From contig NZ_JAINWL010000001.1 in NCBI RefSeq assembly GCF_021021475.1, forward strand, positions 930,001 to 994,000: a DNA stretch of 64,000 nucleotides. Reading direction: 5' to 3'. Positions 8,680-18,859 of the stretch are shown piece after piece. The number at the start of each line of letters is the position of its first letter. Within the stretch, counting starts at the first letter, position 1. The position numbers and the translations under genes were made by a program. This stretch comes from Citromicrobium bathyomarinum. GTDB taxonomy: Bacteria > Pseudomonadota > Alphaproteobacteria > Sphingomonadales > Sphingomonadaceae. A model generated the notes under the pieces. The model was not told the DNA's origin. It made no database searches and saw only the letters and a list, made by a program, of their open reading frames with translations.

Positions 8680-9543
8680 ATGTACGCGATTATCGGCATC
8701 GTCATTCTGCTGGTCCTGGTCTTCGGCGGCTTCGTCATCAGCGGCGGGGCGATGGGCCCGGTGCTGCACGCGCTGCCCTATGAAATGATGATCATCGGCG
8801 GCGCGGCGGTCGGCGCGACCATCGCGGGCAACTCGCTCGCCCACCTGAAGGCGATCGGCGGCGCGTTCATGAAGATCTTCAAGGGCCCACAGCATGACAA
8901 GCAGGACCATATCGACGCGATCGCGCTGACCACGCAGCTGATGAAGGTGCTTAAGACGGATGGCCCGGTGGCGCTGGAAAGCCATGTCAACGAGCCCGAA
9001 AACTCAACCATCTTCAGCGCCTATCCCAACCTGATGAAGAACCACGCGCTGATCAGTCTGATCAGCGACACGCTGACGCTGCTCGTCGTCTCGTCCGGCA
9101 CCCTCGAAACCCATGCGGTGGAAGAGGTGATGGACAATGCGATGAAGACCCATTTCCACGAGCTGCACGAGCCGCAGCACGCGCTCCAGACGCTGGCCGA
9201 CGCGCTGCCCGCGCTGGGCATCGTCGCCGCCGTGCTGGGGGTGGTGAAGACCATGAGCTCGATCGACAAGCCGCCGGAGATCCTGGGCGAGATGATCGGT
9301 TCGGCACTGGTCGGCACCTTCCTGGGCGTGCTGCTCGCCTATGGCATGGTCGGCCCGCTCGCCACACGGCTCAAGCAGGTGATCGAGCAGGACGAACAGA
9401 TCTTCCATGCGGTCAAGCAGGTGATCATCGCCTCGCTCTACGGCCACCCGCAGCCGCTGGTAGTGGAAAGCGCGCGTTCCAGCCTCGGCCACACGGTGCG
9501 CCCGGGCCTGACCGAACTGCTCGACGCGCTGCGGGGTCGCTGA
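8680..9543 (+). CDS. motA: Flagellar motor stator protein MotA
   Basis: MotA is the ring-forming subunit of the proton-driven stator in the inner membrane. The 287-residue length is that of classical MotA. Two N-terminal membrane segments (about 1-25 and 33-52) are followed by a cytoplasmic loop and then two more; the TM3 segment PALGIVAAVLGVVKTM contains the conserved proline. TM4 has IGSALVGTFLGVLLAYGMVGPLA. AGGGGGA lies about eight bases upstream of the ATG. It is one base from motB, so the pair is cotranscribed at the end of the flg run. Confidence 0.96.
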   Translation: MYAIIGIVILLVLVFGGFVISGGAMGPVLHALPYEMMIIGGAAVGATIAGNSLAHLKAIGGAFMKIFKGPQHDKQDHIDAIALTTQLMKVLKTDGPVALESHVNEPENSTIFSAYPNLMKNHALISLISDTLTLLVVSSGTLETHAVEEVMDNAMKTHFHELHEPQHALQTLADALPALGIVAAVLGVVKTMSSIDKPPEILGEMIGSALVGTFLGVLLAYGMVGPLATRLKQVIEQDEQIFHAVKQVIIASLYGHPQPLVVESARSSLGHTVRPGLTELLDALRGR

Positions 9544-9544
9544 G

Positions 9545-10366
9545 ATGGCCGCCGCCAAGGGTGACAATCTCCCCCCGATCATCGTCAAGAAGGTGACAGT
9601 GGTCGAAGGCGGGCACCATGGCGGTGCGTGGAAGGTCGCCTATGCGGACTTCGTGACCGCGATGATGGCGTTCTTCCTGCTGATGTGGCTGCTGGGCGCA
9701 ACCACCGAGGATCAGCGCCGCGGGCTGGCCGACTATTTCACCCCCACGCTGGTCAAGATCAAGGATAGCGGCGCGGGTGCCAACGGCCTGCTGTCGGGCG
9801 CATCACTGACCGATGTCGACGACTATCCCAACCGCCAGGGGCAGACCGGCAACAAGGGGCTGACCGTGCCGCGCGATGCGATGGGCGGGCCCAAGGAAGC
9901 CGCGCGGATGATCGAGAGGATCACCTCGCGGACCAAGGACAGGCTCGAAAAAGACCCCCGGCTCGCCAAGCTGATGAGCCAGATCAAGATGGTCGACACC
10001 ACCGAAGGCGTGCGGATCGACCTGGTCGACGATGCCGACTTCTCGATGTTCAACCTGGGCACCACTGTGCTGACCCGCGACGCTGCCGAGCTGCTCGCCG
10101 CGATCGCACAGGCGATCGAGCCGGAGAAGCGCGAGATCATCGTGCGCGGCCATACCGACAGCCTGAAGTGGAAGAACCCGGGCCGGATCAACAACTGGTC
10201 GCTCTCCGCCGGGCGCGCCGAGGCGACCCGTCAGACGCTGATGAACGAGGGCATCCCCGACGACAGCTTCCGCCGGATCGAAGGGGTCGCCGATACCGAG
10301 CTGCTGGTGAAGGACAATCCGTCCGATCCGCGCAACCGCCGGATCTCGATCGTCCTCGCGAACTGA
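9545..10366 (+). CDS. motB: Flagellar motor stator protein MotB
   Basis: MotB anchors the stator to peptidoglycan and carries the ion-binding aspartate. The 273-residue product has one membrane helix with YADFVTAMMAFFLLMWLL; the Asp at residue 35 corresponds to the essential proton-binding Asp of MotB. The C-terminal OmpA-like domain shows VRGHTDSLKWKN and ends with DPRNRRISIVL, the peptidoglycan-binding signature. It follows motA by one base and is the last recognisable gene of the flg run; hairpins follow its stop. Confidence 0.96.
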   Translation: MAAAKGDNLPPIIVKKVTVVEGGHHGGAWKVAYADFVTAMMAFFLLMWLLGATTEDQRRGLADYFTPTLVKIKDSGAGANGLLSGASLTDVDDYPNRQGQTGNKGLTVPRDAMGGPKEAARMIERITSRTKDRLEKDPRLAKLMSQIKMVDTTEGVRIDLVDDADFSMFNLGTTVLTRDAAELLAAIAQAIEPEKREIIVRGHTDSLKWKNPGRINNWSLSAGRAEATRQTLMNEGIPDDSFRRIEGVADTELLVKDNPSDPRNRRISIVLAN

Positions 10367-10375
10367 GCCACTGCA

Positions 10376-10425
10376 CTCGCCCGTCGGCGGAGGCCCGCAA
10401 GGGAAACCACCGCCAGACGGGCGAG
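10376..10425 (+). terminator. Large hairpin after motB
   Basis: CTCGCCCGTC (10376-10385) pairs perfectly with GACGGGCGAG (10416-10425), and inside this GGCGG pairs with CCGCC with one bulged A. The hairpin begins ten bases after the motB stop. No T-run follows, so it may terminate weakly, stabilise the mRNA end, or act together with the second hairpin at 10446-10466. Confidence 0.5.
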
Positions 10426-11027
10426 ACAATGCTTTACCCAATCGCCCGCCGAAACCGTCTCGGCGGTTGATTGCAGGCCGTTATCGCTCTTCAAGTCACC
10501 AACGTCGTTAATGCGGATGGTAAAGATGAGCTTGCCTCGCAGCTCGTCCGCGCCCTCTGACCAGCCCCGTTCGTGAGAACCGGCAGCGGGCTGCCGTCCG
10601 GTGGCATGGGCATTCCCATCCGCGTTGCCACGGCGCACACTCCCCCTCCCCACCCGCAAGCTTGTCGAGCCGCTCACTGGTCGGCGATGTTTCGCACACG
10701 ATCCCACTCGCGGCCAAGTGCCTTGGTTCGTGCTGGCTAAGCAGAAGCGCGCAACGCCACGGTGCTGCAATGGTGCCGTGCCGATCGGGAGCGGGTGAGG
10801 ACACTGCGCCTCGATCGCGTCATGGCGCTGGCGATTGTTCTCCGCCGGGTGCCCTGATGCGCGGCATCGCGCTTGGCGCGTAGCGCACCGGAGCGCGCGC
10901 ACCTTGCCCGACCGTGTTCCCCAGCTCGACCGGATCGCCCGCTGGGGACGGAGGGCTGCGCCGAAGCGCGAACGCTGCGCGCCGGATGCCGCCCCGGGTG
11001 CAGCGGCGGGTGCGGTCCATAAGCAAA

Positions 11028-11055
11028 TGGCCCGCCGCTCGAAAGCGACGGGCCA
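11028..11055 (-). terminator. Terminator of fliC
   Basis: Read leftward, TGGCCCG pairs with CGGGCCA, then after one mismatch CGCT pairs with AGCG around a four-base loop. The 3' flank on the minus strand is TTTGCTTA, a short T-rich tail. It lies about 30 bases beyond the fliC stop, where an intrinsic terminator for a strongly expressed gene is expected. Confidence 0.7.
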
Positions 11056-11086
11056 GGTGCCTTTGGTTGTGGTTGGAAGTGAAAGC

Positions 11087-11914
11087 TTAGCGAAGCAGCG
11101 AAAGCACGTTCTGCTGGCTCTGGTTGGCCTGCGAGAGCATTGCGCCCGATGCCTGGCTGAGGATCTGCGCCTTCGCCAGTGCAGTCGTTTCGGTCGAGTA
11201 GTCGGTGTCTTCGATCCGCGAACGCGCATCGGAGAGGTTGGTGATGTTGTTGTTGAGGTTGGTGACCGCCGATTCCAGCTGGTTCTGCGAGGCACCCAGC
11301 CCAGCGCGGGTGGTCGAGACAACCTTGATCGCGGCATCGAACAGGGCGATGTCGCCAGCCGCCAGCGCGGTCACGTCGACAGCGGCGGCAGCAGCCAGAT
11401 CAGCGTCGGACGTAAGGTCGGTCGAGAGGTCGATATCGACCGTGTCGCTTTCGTTGGCACCCGCCTGAATGGTCACGACGCCGGCCGTGCCCGCCGAGGC
11501 GTCGAACAACTTCTGGCCGTTGAACTCGGTGTTGCCCAGCACATTGCTGATCTGCGTGTTCAGCGCGTCCATTTCGGACTTCAGGTTGGCCAGATCGTCG
11601 GCCGAGTAGGTGTTGTTGGAAGCCTGAACGGTCAGCTCGCGCTGGCGCTGCAGCATGTTGGTCACTTCGTTCAGCGCGCCTTCTGCGGTCTGCGCCATCG
11701 AAATGCCGTCGTTCGCGTTGCGGATGCCCTGCGACATGCCGCGGACCTGCGAGGTCATCGAAGTGGCGATGGCGAGGCCGGCGGCGTCGTCCTTGGCCGA
11801 GTTGATGCGCTTGCCGGTGGACAGGCGCTCCATCGCGGTGCCCAGTGCCTTGTTGGCCGACGACGATGCGTTGGCCGCCTTCATCGCGCTGATGTTCGTG
11901 TTGATAACGCTCAT
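11087..11914 (-). CDS. fliC: Flagellin
   Basis: Flagellin is the filament subunit, exported through the flagellar core. The 275-residue product has the two conserved ends: MSVINTNISAMKAA and STGKRINSAKDDAAGLAIA at the N-terminus, ALAKAQILSQASGAMLSQAN and NVLSLLR at the C-terminus. The variable middle is short and Ala/Asp-rich. ATG at 11914 is chosen because AGGGAGA lies about ten bases upstream and the frame before it is not flagellin. It is the only flagellin gene in the window, transcribed opposite to all other flagellar genes apart from the 5' stator gene, with its own terminator. Confidence 0.97.
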   Translation of the reverse strand: MSVINTNISAMKAANASSSANKALGTAMERLSTGKRINSAKDDAAGLAIATSMTSQVRGMSQGIRNANDGISMAQTAEGALNEVTNMLQRQRELTVQASNNTYSADDLANLKSEMDALNTQISNVLGNTEFNGQKLFDASAGTAGVVTIQAGANESDTVDIDLSTDLTSDADLAAAAAVDVTALAAGDIALFDAAIKVVSTTRAGLGASQNQLESAVTNLNNNITNLSDARSRIEDTDYSTETTALAKAQILSQASGAMLSQANQSQQNVLSLLR

Positions 11915-11979
11915 TTCCAAAGTCTCCCTGACAAAAAATCGCTGCCTCGGGGTGGATCGGTTCGCAGCAGCTGGGACCA

Positions 11980-12005
11980 AGACCGGCAGGGAAACGAGGA
12001 AGTTA
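11980..12005 (-). promoter_or_regulatory. Possible sigma-28-type promoter of fliC
   Basis: On the minus strand, TAAC (12005-12002) is followed 14 bases later by GCCGGTCT (11987-11980). This resembles the flagellar sigma factor pattern TAAA-N15-GCCGATAA with several mismatches and a spacer one base short. Placed about 65 bases before the flagellin ATG, the position is reasonable, but the match is weak. No sigma-54 match was found in this gap. Confidence 0.25.
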
Positions 12006-12149
12006 AGGGCTGCGATCGGAAAGATTCACCGTATGGGTATTTCTACCGGTGAGGAAAACACTCCGACTAAAAGTAACCATATTTTGTGCGTCCACCGGCA
12101 AAAACGTGCCTCGACCAAAGGGGCATAATAAGGGTTGAACGGGGTCAGC

Positions 12150-13432
<1,283 letters not shown>

Positions 13433-13436
<4 letters not shown>

Positions 13437-13798
13437 ACCCCGTATCCGGCAATGGTGGCGGCGCGATCGATCAGGTGATGGCGCTGCGCCAGCAGATCAT
13501 AGACCGCACACAGGTGCTGCAGGAGCTGCACCAGGACAAGACTGCCGCGCCGACCGAGGCGCAGCCCGCACAGGATAATGGCGGGTTCGCGGATTCGCTG
13601 CGCAGCGCGCTCGACGGCGTCAACGCCGCGCAGACGCGCTCGGGCGAGATCACCGCCGCCTACGAACGCGGCGAAGAAACCGACATCGCCAAGGTCATGC
13701 TCGCCCGCCAGGAGTCGGGCGTGGCCTTCGAAGCAACCCTGCAGGTGCGCAACAAACTGCTCAGCGCCTACCAGGAAATCATGCGGATGGGGGTCTGA
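13433..13798 (+). CDS. fliE: Flagellar MS ring-rod junction protein FliE
   Basis: FliE links the MS ring to the rod and is the first rod component exported. The 121-residue length is typical. The family pattern appears in the second half: FADSLRSALDGVNAAQTRSG and the C-terminal VAFEATLQVRNKLLSAYQEIMRM. It overlaps the activator gene upstream and ends three bases before fliF, so it is coupled to both. Confidence 0.95.
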
Positions 13799-13801
13799 TA
13801 G

Positions 13802-15451
13802 ATGGCCGGTCTGGTTCCCGCCAACGCGCCGCAAGGCGCTGCTGGGTCTCATCCACCCGGTCAAGGCTCCGTGCTGGAGCCGCTGATGAACGGCCAGGGC
13901 AATATGGGCCAGCGCGCCCGTGCCTTCGCCGCGCAGCCGGTCGTGAAGAAGGCCCTGCCGTGGTTCGTCGGCATGGCCGGGCTCGGCATTGCCGCGCTGC
14001 TGTGGGCGACCCTCGCCCCCGGCCCGCAACGCGTGCTCTATTCCTCGCTCGACGATGCGAGCCGGGCCTCGGTGGTCGCCACGCTCGACCAGGCGGGGAT
14101 CGACTACCAGATCAATAACGACACCGGCGCGCTCAGCGTGAGCGAGAGCGATCTGTATCGCGCGCGCATGGTGGTTGCCTCCAACGGTTCGATCGCCGCG
14201 CCGGAAACCGGTGCCCAGATGATCGAGAACCTGCCGCTGGGCGCCAGCCGCACGCTGGAAGGCGACCGCCTGCGCGCCGCGCAGGAACGCGAGCTGATGC
14301 TGACGATCCAGGAAATCGACGGGGTCGAGAGCGTCCGCGTGCATATCGCCAAGGCGGAACGATCGGTCTTCGTACGCGAGAACGTCGCGCCTTCGGCCTC
14401 GATCATGGTCCGGATGGCTCCGGGCCGCGAACTCGCCGAAAGTCAGGTCTCCGCGATCGTCAACCTCGTCGCCGGATCGGTGCCGGGCCTCTCGCCCGAT
14501 GCGGTGCGCGTGGTCGACCAGCACGGCAAGCTGCTGACCGACAAGCGCGAGGGTGCTGGCAACGAACGGCTCGACCTGCAGACCCAGATGGAAGCCAAGC
14601 TGACCGCGCAGGTCGACCAGTTGCTCTCCCCGATGATCGGGGCGGACGCCTTTTCCAGCCAGGTCCAGGTCGAACTCGACATGAACGAGGTCACCTCGGC
14701 GCGCGAAAGCTATGACAAGGACGGCGCGATCCGCCGCGAGACGACGCAGCAAAGCTCGACCTCGCAGGCTCCCGCCGCGGGCATCCCGGGGGCGACGGCC
14801 AACACCCCGCCCGCCGATCCGCAACTGGCGGACCGCGCACCGCAGGATACCCCGCCCGCCGACGGCGCGCAGACGATGGGCGACACCTCCGCATCGCGCA
14901 CCTACGAACTGGGCCGCGAAGTCTCGGTCTCCAACCTCACCCCCGGCGCGCTCAAGCGGGTTTCGGTCGCGGTTGCAATCGACAAGAACGCGATGGCCAA
15001 TGCCAATGCCGCCGACATCAAGAAGATCGAGGAACTGGTTTCCGCAGCGGTCGGCGCGCAGGATGCGCGCGGCGACAAGGTCACCGTGATGATCCGCCCC
15101 TTCACCGAAGCGGTGGTCGACAAGCCGGCCTTCTACGAGACCGGCTGGTTCGCGATGGTCGTGCGCAACGCGGTCGCCCTGCTCGCCGTGCTGCTGGTGC
15201 TGCTGCTGGCGGTTCGCCCTGCGCTCAAGATGCTCAAAGGCAAGGGAACAAAGGGCGACAAGGCAGGCGCAGACGCAAACGCCGCCAATGGCGCGGCGCA
15301 GATCATGCTGCCTGCCAGCGGGTTCGACCGGGAAGACCTCGACGCGCAGATCCAGCTCGCCCAGCGGATCGCGCGCGAGCAGCCCGACGACGCGGTACTC
15401 GCGCTCAGGCGCATGCTCGCCGAGCCGGTGACGAGTGAGGCCGCACGATGA
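13802..15451 (+). CDS. fliF: Flagellar MS-ring protein FliF
   Basis: FliF forms the inner-membrane MS ring on which the flagellum is built. The 549-residue product has two membrane segments (about 57-75 and 445-470) flanking a periplasmic part with the ring-building motifs: YSSLDDASRASVVATLDQAGI and SVRVHIAKAERSVFVRE. The cytoplasmic tail ends in a segment that binds FliG (REQPDDAVLALRRML). It overlaps fliG by four bases. Length is normal for the family. Confidence 0.97.
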   Translation: MAGLVPANAPQGAAGSHPPGQGSVLEPLMNGQGNMGQRARAFAAQPVVKKALPWFVGMAGLGIAALLWATLAPGPQRVLYSSLDDASRASVVATLDQAGIDYQINNDTGALSVSESDLYRARMVVASNGSIAAPETGAQMIENLPLGASRTLEGDRLRAAQERELMLTIQEIDGVESVRVHIAKAERSVFVRENVAPSASIMVRMAPGRELAESQVSAIVNLVAGSVPGLSPDAVRVVDQHGKLLTDKREGAGNERLDLQTQMEAKLTAQVDQLLSPMIGADAFSSQVQVELDMNEVTSARESYDKDGAIRRETTQQSSTSQAPAAGIPGATANTPPADPQLADRAPQDTPPADGAQTMGDTSASRTYELGREVSVSNLTPGALKRVSVAVAIDKNAMANANAADIKKIEELVSAAVGAQDARGDKVTVMIRPFTEAVVDKPAFYETGWFAMVVRNAVALLAVLLVLLLAVRPALKMLKGKGTKGDKAGADANAANGAAQIMLPASGFDREDLDAQIQLAQRIAREQPDDAVLALRRMLAEPVTSEAAR

Positions 15452-16479
15452 GCGATCTCGCCGCCACCCCGGCCACGGGCCCGACCGCAGGGATCGACCG
15501 GGCCGCGATCATGGTCATGCTGATGAACGAGGAGGACGCCACCGGCATCCTCTCGCAACTCGCGCCGGAGGAACTGCGCCAGCTCGCCGCACGCATGTGC
15601 AGCCTGGGCGAGATCGACCCGAGCGCCATTGCCGAGGCGATCTCCGGCTTCTCCCGCTCGATCGACAATGGCAGCATCTCCGCCCACGGGCGGGTCCACA
15701 GCGTCAAGCGGATGCTGACCAGCGCGGTCGGCGACATGAAGGCCGACAGCCTGATCCGCCAGGTCGCACCCGACCAGAAGGAAGAACCTTCCGCCGCGCT
15801 CGGCATCCTGCGCTGGCTCGATCCGGAGGTCATCGCCGACCTGCTGGTGGACGAGCATCCGCAGGCGATCGCGGTGCTGCTGCTGCAGCTCGATACCGAT
15901 ACCGCCGCCGCCGCGCTGGCCGCGCTGCCGCGCGAACTGCACACGCCGGTGCTGCACCGGGTCGCGCGGCTCGGCCCGGTGTCGCGTCAGGCGATCACAA
16001 TCCTGGAAGAGACCATCGATGCGATGATCGAGAAGCTGCACGGCTCGGTCCCCATCACCATGGGCGGGGTCAAGGAAGCGGCCGAGATCATCAACCGCGC
16101 GCATCGCAGCGTGGAAAAGGAAGTGATGCCCAAGATCGGCAAGATCGACAAGGTGCTCCACCAGCAGCTCGAACACGAGATGTTCAAGTTCGAGCACCTC
16201 TTCACGCTCGACACCAAGCAGATCGGCACGCTGCTGCGCGAAATCGAGAACGAGACGCTCATCAATTCGCTGCGCGGGCTGGACGAGGAGGATCGCGAGA
16301 TCTTCTACGCCGCGATGTCAACCCGCGCGGCAGACGGCCTGCGCGACGAGATCGAGACCATGGGCCGGATCAAGCGCGCCGATGTCGATTCCGCACAGCG
16401 CGAGGTGATCGCGATCGCCAAGCGCCTGATCGCCGACGGCGATCTGATCATGGGCGATGCCGACGATGACTACGTATAG
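15448..16479 (+). CDS. fliG: Flagellar motor switch protein FliG
   Basis: FliG is the rotor protein that meets the stator and sits between FliF and FliM. The 343-residue product carries the EHPQ motif (residues 136-139) used to bind FliM, the middle and C-terminal armadillo repeats, and a C-terminal torque helix region with charged residues (TMGRIKRADVDSAQREV). It overlaps fliF by four bases and fliH by 23. Confidence 0.97.
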   Translation: MSDLAATPATGPTAGIDRAAIMVMLMNEEDATGILSQLAPEELRQLAARMCSLGEIDPSAIAEAISGFSRSIDNGSISAHGRVHSVKRMLTSAVGDMKADSLIRQVAPDQKEEPSAALGILRWLDPEVIADLLVDEHPQAIAVLLLQLDTDTAAAALAALPRELHTPVLHRVARLGPVSRQAITILEETIDAMIEKLHGSVPITMGGVKEAAEIINRAHRSVEKEVMPKIGKIDKVLHQQLEHEMFKFEHLFTLDTKQIGTLLREIENETLINSLRGLDEEDREIFYAAMSTRAADGLRDEIETMGRIKRADVDSAQREVIAIAKRLIADGDLIMGDADDDYV

Positions 16480-17065
16480 GCTGCCGGTCACCCAGCTGCG
16501 GGAGCGGCGCGGGTTCACCCCCAACGCCACGTTCCGGGGCGCGCACACGCAGGCGCAGCCCGCCTATGCCGCCAATTCCGATGCGCCTGCAAAGAGCGAT
16601 CCGGTGGCCGAGGCGCATGCGAGGGGATACGAAGAAGGCCGCGACGCTGCGATGCGCGAAATGGCCGCGATCCGCGCGGAGGAAGACGCCGCGCGCGCAG
16701 CGATCACACTCGCCTTCGCGCGCTTCGACGAGGACAGCGCGCAGGCGCTGCGCGAACGCCTGCAGGAAACCGTGATCGCGCTGTGCGAGGATGCGGTGCT
16801 GCCGCTCGCGCTCGACACCGAAGGGCTTGCCCGCCGGGTGGAGGCCGCCGCCGCGCTGCTCCAGCGCAAGACCGACGAGCGCGTGATCCGGATCCATCCG
16901 ACCGACCTCGCGCTGGTCCAGCCGCTGGTCGATCCTGCGCTGACCCTGCTGGCTGATCCGTCGATCGAACGCGGCGGGCTGCGGATCGATACCGAGGACG
17001 GCGGGGTCGAGGATGGCCCCGGCCAGTGGCGCCAGGCGATCGCCGAAGCGCTCTCGCAATGCTGA
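16457..17065 (+). CDS. fliH: Flagellar export regulator FliH
   Basis: FliH binds and restrains the export ATPase FliI and docks it at the C ring. The 202-residue product is Ala/Glu-rich with HARGYEEGRDAAMREMAAIRAEEDAARAAI-like helical character (about 50-100) and a C-terminal domain typical of the FliH/V-ATPase E family. Sequence recognition alone is moderate; position between fliG and fliI makes the call firm. ATG at 16457 lies inside the fliG end; another ATG at 16466 is possible. Confidence 0.85.
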   Translation: MPTMTTYRLPVTQLRERRGFTPNATFRGAHTQAQPAYAANSDAPAKSDPVAEAHARGYEEGRDAAMREMAAIRAEEDAARAAITLAFARFDEDSAQALRERLQETVIALCEDAVLPLALDTEGLARRVEAAAALLQRKTDERVIRIHPTDLALVQPLVDPALTLLADPSIERGGLRIDTEDGGVEDGPGQWRQAIAEALSQC

Positions 17066-17075
17066 AGGCCCGGTA

Positions 17076-18407
17076 ATGCTGAACCTGATCGACGAGACGC
17101 TTGGCGATTTTTCCGGCGGGTCGGTCGACCTCGCCCCGCGCCGCTTCGGCCGCGTGGCCGCCTGCGATGGCGGGCTGATCGAGGTCAGCGGGCTGGGCGT
17201 GCCGATCGGCAGTGTCTGCTTGATCGTCCATGGCGGCGGGCAACGCCATTTTGCCGAGGCGATCGGCTTTCGCAACGGCAACACGATCATGATGATGCTG
17301 GGCGACACCGTGCTGCTGCGCCCGGGCGCGATGGTCCGCCCCGAAGGGCGCCCCGGGATGGTCCCGGTAGGGCGCGAATTTCTGGGGCGCGCGGTCGATG
17401 CGTCGGGCCAGCCGATCGATGGCGGCGGGCCAGTGCTCGCACGGCGCGAATGGCCCGCAGGCGGGTGGCGGACCGGCGCGCTCGACCGGGCGAGCGTCTC
17501 CCAGCCATTCGATACCGGCATCCGCTCGCTCAACGCGCTGACCACGCTCGGCGTGGGCCAGCGCGTGGGGATCATGGCGGGATCGGGCGTCGGCAAATCG
17601 GTGCTGATGGACATGATCGTGGGTGGCGCGGAAGCCGACGCGATCGTGGTCGGCCTGATCGGCGAGCGCGCGCGCGAAGTCTCGGACTTCGTGTCGCGCC
17701 ACATGAACGGCCCTGCGGGGGAGCGGACCGCGATCGTCGCGGTGCCTGCCGATCATGCGGCCAACCTGCGCCTGCGCGGTGCTATGCTGGCGACCTCGAT
17801 CGCCGAAGAAATGCGCAGCCAGGGCAAGAAGGTGCTGCTGATCCTCGACAGCCTGACCCGCGTGGCCCACGCCGCGCGCGAGATCGGAATGCTGCTGGGC
17901 GAGCCCGGCGCGGCGCGCGGCTACCCACCCTCTGCGCTTTCGACCATCACCAAGCTGATTGAACGCGCGGGCAATTCCGCCGAGACCGGCGGGGCAATCA
18001 CCGGGATCTACACCGTGCTCGCCGATGGCGACGACCAGAACGATCCGGTGGTCGATACCGCCCGCTCGATCCTCGACGGGCATATCGTGCTCTCGCGCGA
18101 CATCGCCCAGCGCGGGCGCTACCCTGCGGTCGATGTCGGCGCGTCGCTCAGCCGCGTGATGAACGACATCGTGCCCCCGGCGCATGTCGTCGCGGCACGC
18201 AAATTCCGCGCGCTCAACGCCACTTACGAGGAAAACCGCGATCTGGTGCTGATGGGTGCCTATCGTCCGGGGCAGGACGCAACGCTCGACAAGGCGATCG
18301 CGATGCACGCCGGCATGTCCGCCTTCCTCGGCCAGGATATCGCCGAACATGTCGGGCTGTTCGAGGCGGTCGGCCAGCTTGAGGAGCTGATGGCGGATGA
18401 CGCCTGA
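17076..18407 (+). CDS. fliI: Flagellar export ATPase FliI
   Basis: FliI is the hexameric ATPase of the flagellar type III export apparatus. The 443-residue product resembles the F1 beta subunit: Walker A AGSGVGKSVL near residue 168, IGERAREVSDFV, and the Walker B stretch KKVLLILDSLTRVAHAAREI. The segment PGAARGYPPSALSTITKLIER is characteristic of FliI. The ATG at 17076 follows GGCCCGG and lies ten bases after the fliH stop. It overlaps fliJ by 11 bases. Confidence 0.97.
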   Translation: MLNLIDETLGDFSGGSVDLAPRRFGRVAACDGGLIEVSGLGVPIGSVCLIVHGGGQRHFAEAIGFRNGNTIMMMLGDTVLLRPGAMVRPEGRPGMVPVGREFLGRAVDASGQPIDGGGPVLARREWPAGGWRTGALDRASVSQPFDTGIRSLNALTTLGVGQRVGIMAGSGVGKSVLMDMIVGGAEADAIVVGLIGERAREVSDFVSRHMNGPAGERTAIVAVPADHAANLRLRGAMLATSIAEEMRSQGKKVLLILDSLTRVAHAAREIGMLLGEPGAARGYPPSALSTITKLIERAGNSAETGGAITGIYTVLADGDDQNDPVVDTARSILDGHIVLSRDIAQRGRYPAVDVGASLSRVMNDIVPPAHVVAARKFRALNATYEENRDLVLMGAYRPGQDATLDKAIAMHAGMSAFLGQDIAEHVGLFEAVGQLEELMADDA

Positions 18408-18783
18408 GCAGCGCCGCTACAGGCGGACCCGGCTGATCGAGAGGGTCCGCACGGTCGAACAGCGCCAGTCCGCGCTCGCCGCTGCGGAGGCGGAGGCCCA
18501 GCGCGCCCGGCTCGACGCGGTGTCGGCCAAGACCCGTGCGCTGGCCACCCACTACGCCTCGCTGACCGACGCGACCGATGCGCAGAGCCTGCGCCGCTCG
18601 GGCGCGATGAGCAGCCAGCTGCGCGATCTGAGCGCGACGGCGGAACGTCACGCCCGCGATGCGCGCAACCAGTCCGAGGCATCGCTCGCCGCGCTCGCCC
18701 AGACCGAACGCCGCCGCCGCCGTGCGGAAGAGGATTACCGGGCCGCCGCGTCCACCTTGCGGGAAAAGCTGGCCGCGCGCTGA
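18397..18783 (+). CDS. fliJ: Probable FliJ, flagellar export chaperone-like coiled coil
   Basis: The 128-residue protein is highly charged, Arg- and Ala-rich and predicted to be almost all helix, the shape of FliJ, the small coiled-coil stalk that sits in the FliI ring. Sequence identity within this family is always low, so the call rests on size, coiled-coil character and position directly after fliI (11-base overlap). It is the last gene before the sigma-54 promoter of fliK. Confidence 0.7.
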   Translation: MTPEQRRYRRTRLIERVRTVEQRQSALAAAEAEAQRARLDAVSAKTRALATHYASLTDATDAQSLRRSGAMSSQLRDLSATAERHARDARNQSEASLAALAQTERRRRRAEEDYRAAASTLREKLAAR

Positions 18784-18811
18784 GCGCCCGATTCCCGCCC
18801 CTTCCCCGCTT

Positions 18812-18826
18812 TGGCACGCATCTTGA
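18812..18826 (+). promoter_or_regulatory. Sigma-54-type promoter of fliK
   Basis: TGGCAC (18812-18817), five bases, then TTGA (18823-18826) matches the -24/-12 consensus except for the last base (C expected). It lies in the only real gap of the fli run and about 34 bases before the fliK ATG. It would drive fliK and the genes downstream. Confidence 0.7.
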
Positions 18827-18859
18827 ATAGCGCGTGCGGAACTGGAGACGGGAACCCCA

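Larger units (their letters stand above)
10367..11086. other. 720-base stretch without a recognisable gene
   Basis: This lies between the convergent ends of motB and fliC. Open frames exist on both strands, including a long leftward one that runs through fliC antisense and into motB, but none gives a recognisable protein or a clear ribosome site. What can be seen is a hairpin directly after motB (10376-10425), a second one (10446-10466) with a 7-base stem, and the fliC terminator (11028-11055). The rest shows no repeat, tRNA or known RNA. It could hold a small RNA or a decayed gene. Confidence 0.5.

Noticed and set aside
10231-11337. A leftward frame of 368 codons covering the motB-fliC gap
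   Set aside because: It runs through the antisense of motB and overlaps fliC in another frame, has no ribosome site at a sensible start, and no familiar sequence.
12097-12112. A leftward GGCAC ... TTGC near 12100 as sigma-54 promoter of fliC
   Set aside because: The distance between GG and GC is nine bases instead of ten, and it lies about 190 bases from the flagellin start.
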